Shown piece by piece: positions 62,170 through 64,000 of a stretch of DNA of 64,000 nucleotides. The stretch is from Microbacteriaceae bacterium (lineage in GTDB: Bacteria > Actinomycetota > Actinomycetes > Actinomycetales > Microbacteriaceae). Positions within the stretch are counted from its first letter, which is position 1. Each line of letters starts with the position of its first letter. The position numbers and the translations under genes were made by a program. The stretch lies in contig JAIYCT010000002.1 in NCBI GenBank assembly GCA_027487865.1, forward strand, positions 217,038 to 281,037, given 5' to 3'. A model generated the notes under the pieces. It worked only from the letters and a program-made list of their open reading frames with translations, searched no databases and was not told the DNA's origin.

Positions 62170-62853
62170 ATGGGAAACAGCAAGCCAAAGGTGAAGCGCA
62201 GATTCCACAGCGCAAACGTGGCGGTAATTGGTTTGGGCCGCTTCGGTTCAGCGTTGGCAACCGAATTAGTGAATTCCGGTCACCAGGTTTTGGGCATCGA
62301 CAGCGATGATCGAATTATTCAGCACCTTGCACCAACGCTTACCCACGTGGTTGCTGCTGACACCACAGACGAAGAGAATCTTCGCGAACTAGGCATTGCG
62401 GAAATGGATAGCGCCGTTGTTGCCATCGGTGCCGACCTAGAGGCCTCGATTCTGACCGCGTCACTGCTACTACAGATCGGAGTCAAGCAGGTTTGGGCAA
62501 AGGCCAACTCAGCATCTCACGGTCGCATCCTGACTCAAATTGGTGTCCACCACGTGATCTTCCCTGAGTACGAGATGGGCCGACGAGTCGCCCACCAGGT
62601 TTCGGGTGAGTCTTTGGATTACGTCCACATCGATGAGGACTTTGTAATGGTGAAAACCTATGTCCCAGTCGTTTTTGAGGAACAGCCACTTTCGGAGGCG
62701 AAGATTCGTGCCAGCTATGGCGTCACAGTAGTCGCCGTAAACGACGGTTCCGGCTACAAGCCAGCCTTCCCAGATACCGTGCTTCGCAAGGGAAATACCA
62801 TCGTTATCGCCGGGCCTAAGGGACCACTAGACCAGTTCTGCCAGCTGGATTAA
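62170..62853 (+). CDS. ktrA: Potassium uptake regulator, TrkA/KtrA family (RCK)
   Basis: 227 residues with an RCK-N Rossmann domain (VAVIGLGRFGSALATEL, ending with Asp at the second strand in LGIDSDD) and an RCK-C ligand domain. One RCK unit, as in KtrA rather than the double TrkA. Gates the channel encoded 30 bases upstream in response to nucleotides. Confidence 0.93.
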   Translation: MGNSKPKVKRRFHSANVAVIGLGRFGSALATELVNSGHQVLGIDSDDRIIQHLAPTLTHVVAADTTDEENLRELGIAEMDSAVVAIGADLEASILTASLLLQIGVKQVWAKANSASHGRILTQIGVHHVIFPEYEMGRRVAHQVSGESLDYVHIDEDFVMVKTYVPVVFEEQPLSEAKIRASYGVTVVAVNDGSGYKPAFPDTVLRKGNTIVIAGPKGPLDQFCQLD

Positions 62854-62860
62854 TCGCAAA

Positions 62861-63223
62861 TTGAGAACCACCATCTTTTGGATTGCTCAGGCAATCCTGC
62901 TCGCTCTGTTGCAGTACCTCTATCACCCAAGCGTTGTTTTGGCAGCAGTTGGCCTAGCACTCATGCTTGGGCTAGTGCTTCTTTCGACCTGGAGTGCCAG
63001 GCGCAGTGCTAAGGGTGCTCGGGGAATGGTGATTGGTTTGATTGTCGCCGGAGTATCCGGCTTTATGTTCTCGCAAGCCATGGATGTGGCTTACGCCCTG
63101 CTTTCAGCCCCGGAGGGTTTGAGATTCACTGTGATTTTTGAGTCGCTCTTTGCAGGACTTTGGATTGCAGTCTCCTCGCTAGTTGCTAGGGCGTGGCTTC
63201 CGAGGGCGCAAAAACAGGAATAG
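62861..63223 (+). CDS. Small membrane protein, unknown function
   Basis: 120 residues from a TTG seven bases after ktrA. About four hydrophobic helices (7-23, 27-45, 54-72, 92-110). It ends 45 bases inside the convergent CopC-like gene. Coupled in position to the potassium genes; no family recognised. Confidence 0.65.
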   Translation: MRTTIFWIAQAILLALLQYLYHPSVVLAAVGLALMLGLVLLSTWSARRSAKGARGMVIGLIVAGVSGFMFSQAMDVAYALLSAPEGLRFTVIFESLFAGLWIAVSSLVARAWLPRAQKQE

Positions 63224-63703
63224 TCCAGCTGCTGCGAGCCCCAAAGACCCAAAGAGTAGCCAGTAGTTGGCTGGCTCTTGTGGAGCCGGTGCAGAGGTTG
63301 CAATCAGGCAAGGCTCGATGTTTGCACTTGCCACATAGCCTGAAGTGTTGAGAAGTTCAAATTTGTAGGTGCCCTCAATCGGGTGTCCATCGGACGACAC
63401 CACTCTCCAGGCAACGTTGTAAGTTCCTGCCTGGTCTAGATCGGTTTGGGCTGAAGCTAGCGTGCCATTCAGCGCAGCGCAGGTAGCAGCCGCCGGGCTG
63501 CCATCGGGTCCGGTCACCAGAATTTCCGCACCACTGCCAAGATCCAGTAGCTCATTAGAGAAGTCGAGTTTGATCTCAATCAGACCGGCTTCGACCTGAG
63601 AACCGGGCGCTGGAATCTGATCAATAACGTCATCGTGAGCTGTTGCGCCGGGTCCAACCAGCAGTGATACGAGCAATCCAAGGCCAATCAAGTTAAGCTT
63701 CAT
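63179..63703 (-). CDS. CopC-domain protein with C-terminal membrane anchor
   Basis: 174 residues: signal peptide cleaved after about ATA (residue 22), so that the mature protein begins with His (HDDVIDQIPAPGS) as in copper-binding CopC; the domain has SSDGHPIEGTYKFEL with a second conserved His; a membrane helix (about 148-168) and an Arg/Lys tail follow. Probably copper handling or an envelope function. No CopD neighbour is visible. Confidence 0.85.
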   Translation of the reverse strand: MKLNLIGLGLLVSLLVGPGATAHDDVIDQIPAPGSQVEAGLIEIKLDFSNELLDLGSGAEILVTGPDGSPAAATCAALNGTLASAQTDLDQAGTYNVAWRVVSSDGHPIEGTYKFELLNTSGYVASANIEPCLIATSAPAPQEPANYWLLFGSLGLAAAGLFLFLRPRKPRPSN

Positions 63704-63727
63704 GGGTAAAAGCGTAAGGCAGGTTTA

Positions 63728-64000
63728 ATGAAGCAGGCCCTTTATGGGATTTCCGGTGGCTTGGTAGCCGGGCTACTCTTTTTGTCAATTTTGTTTTTGG
63801 GACCGCTGTCGAACCGCCAGGACGCAGCGCCAGTTGAATCGCAGGCTGCAACCGTCTCTGCCGTTGCCACAAGTTCTGCCGTTGCAACCGAAAGCGCAAC
63901 TGTTAGCGCTGTGGTTTCACAGTCCTGCAGCGTCAAGGAGTTTTTAGAAGCTGACGGCATTTTGGATCTGCAGGCTCAGGTGGTGGATGTTTCAACCTCC
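63728..64000 (+). CDS. Secreted or membrane-anchored protein, partial (3' end outside window); possibly D-Ala-D-Ala carboxypeptidase
   Basis: An open frame of 91 codons from ATG 63728 runs off the right edge. One N-terminal hydrophobic anchor (about 8-28), then an Ala/Ser/Val-rich linker (AATVSAVATSSAVATESATV) and the start of a domain, CSVKEFLEADGILDLQAQVVDVSTS. The arrangement and the AQVVDVST segment recall the S13 (DacB/PBP4) carboxypeptidases, but too little is visible. Only 24 bases from the CopC-like gene start, divergent. Confidence 0.5.
   Translation, partial: MKQALYGISGGLVAGLLFLSILFLGPLSNRQDAAPVESQAATVSAVATSSAVATESATVSAVVSQSCSVKEFLEADGILDLQAQVVDVSTS

Noticed and set aside
1-64000. 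CRISPR arrays, insertion sequences, toxin-antitoxin pairs, prophage
   Set aside because: No spaced direct repeats, transposase motifs or phage genes were recognised on reading either strand.

Overview
The window looks like chromosome of a small-genome member of the Actinobacteria, most likely a Microbacteriaceae-type bacterium (inferred). The grounds are a tad-like pilus locus joined to topA-tmk-holB, an actinobacterial 6C-type small RNA beside it, dnaX-recR-ask-asd in one run, an aspartokinase with a well-placed internal start, a compact gene layout with many 1-25 nt overlaps, and frequent GTG/TTG starts. No insertion sequence, prophage, CRISPR array or rRNA operon was seen.

Layout. 1-9.75 kb: two paralogous SorC-family regulators bracket an epoxide hydrolase, a ribose-type (CUT2) ABC importer with two different permeases, and a PepD-like dipeptidase. 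9.9-20.6 kb: Kup potassium transporter, an ABC1/UbiB-type kinase, a winged-helix protein, a protein with two Rieske domains of which the first is degenerate, an aldehyde dehydrogenase, a LON-domain protein, an OpuC-type osmoprotectant importer and a DUF427 protein. 21-24.9 kb: a large protein (N-terminal amidotransferase-like domain plus a probable metal-binding domain) followed by an Lrp regulator and threonine aldolase. 25-31.6 kb: tRNA-Ser, mmsA, 4.5S (SRP) RNA, dnaX, recR, ask, asd. 31.6-37.6 kb: phosphoesterase, bifunctional PBP with PASTA domains, a 51-residue DUF4177 gene, RidA and acetyl-CoA synthetase. 37.7-46.1 kb: 6C-like RNA, a reduced tad locus, topA, tmk, holB and a secreted peptidase-like lipoprotein. 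46.1-47.5 kb: two unassigned genes and tRNA-Thr.

47.6-56.4 kb holds the most interesting metabolic cluster: a glutamine amidotransferase, a GntR regulator, a short-chain dehydrogenase, an aldehyde dehydrogenase, a PuuD-type gamma-glutamyl hydrolase, a glutamine-synthetase-like ligase, an ethanolamine-permease-like APC transporter and L-serine dehydratase. A dehydrogenase stands where a putrescine pathway would have an FAD oxidase. The best reading is uptake of ethanolamine, gamma-glutamylation, oxidation to gamma-glutamylglycine, release of glycine and, via serine, pyruvate. This is inference from gene content.

56.5-64 kb: a PhoX-like secreted protein, a DUF1801 protein, a GH13 sucrose-phosphorylase-like enzyme with two LacI-type operator-like sites, a DCC-family protein, a KtrAB/TrkHA potassium system, a membrane protein overlapping a CopC-like gene, and a partial secreted protein at the right edge.
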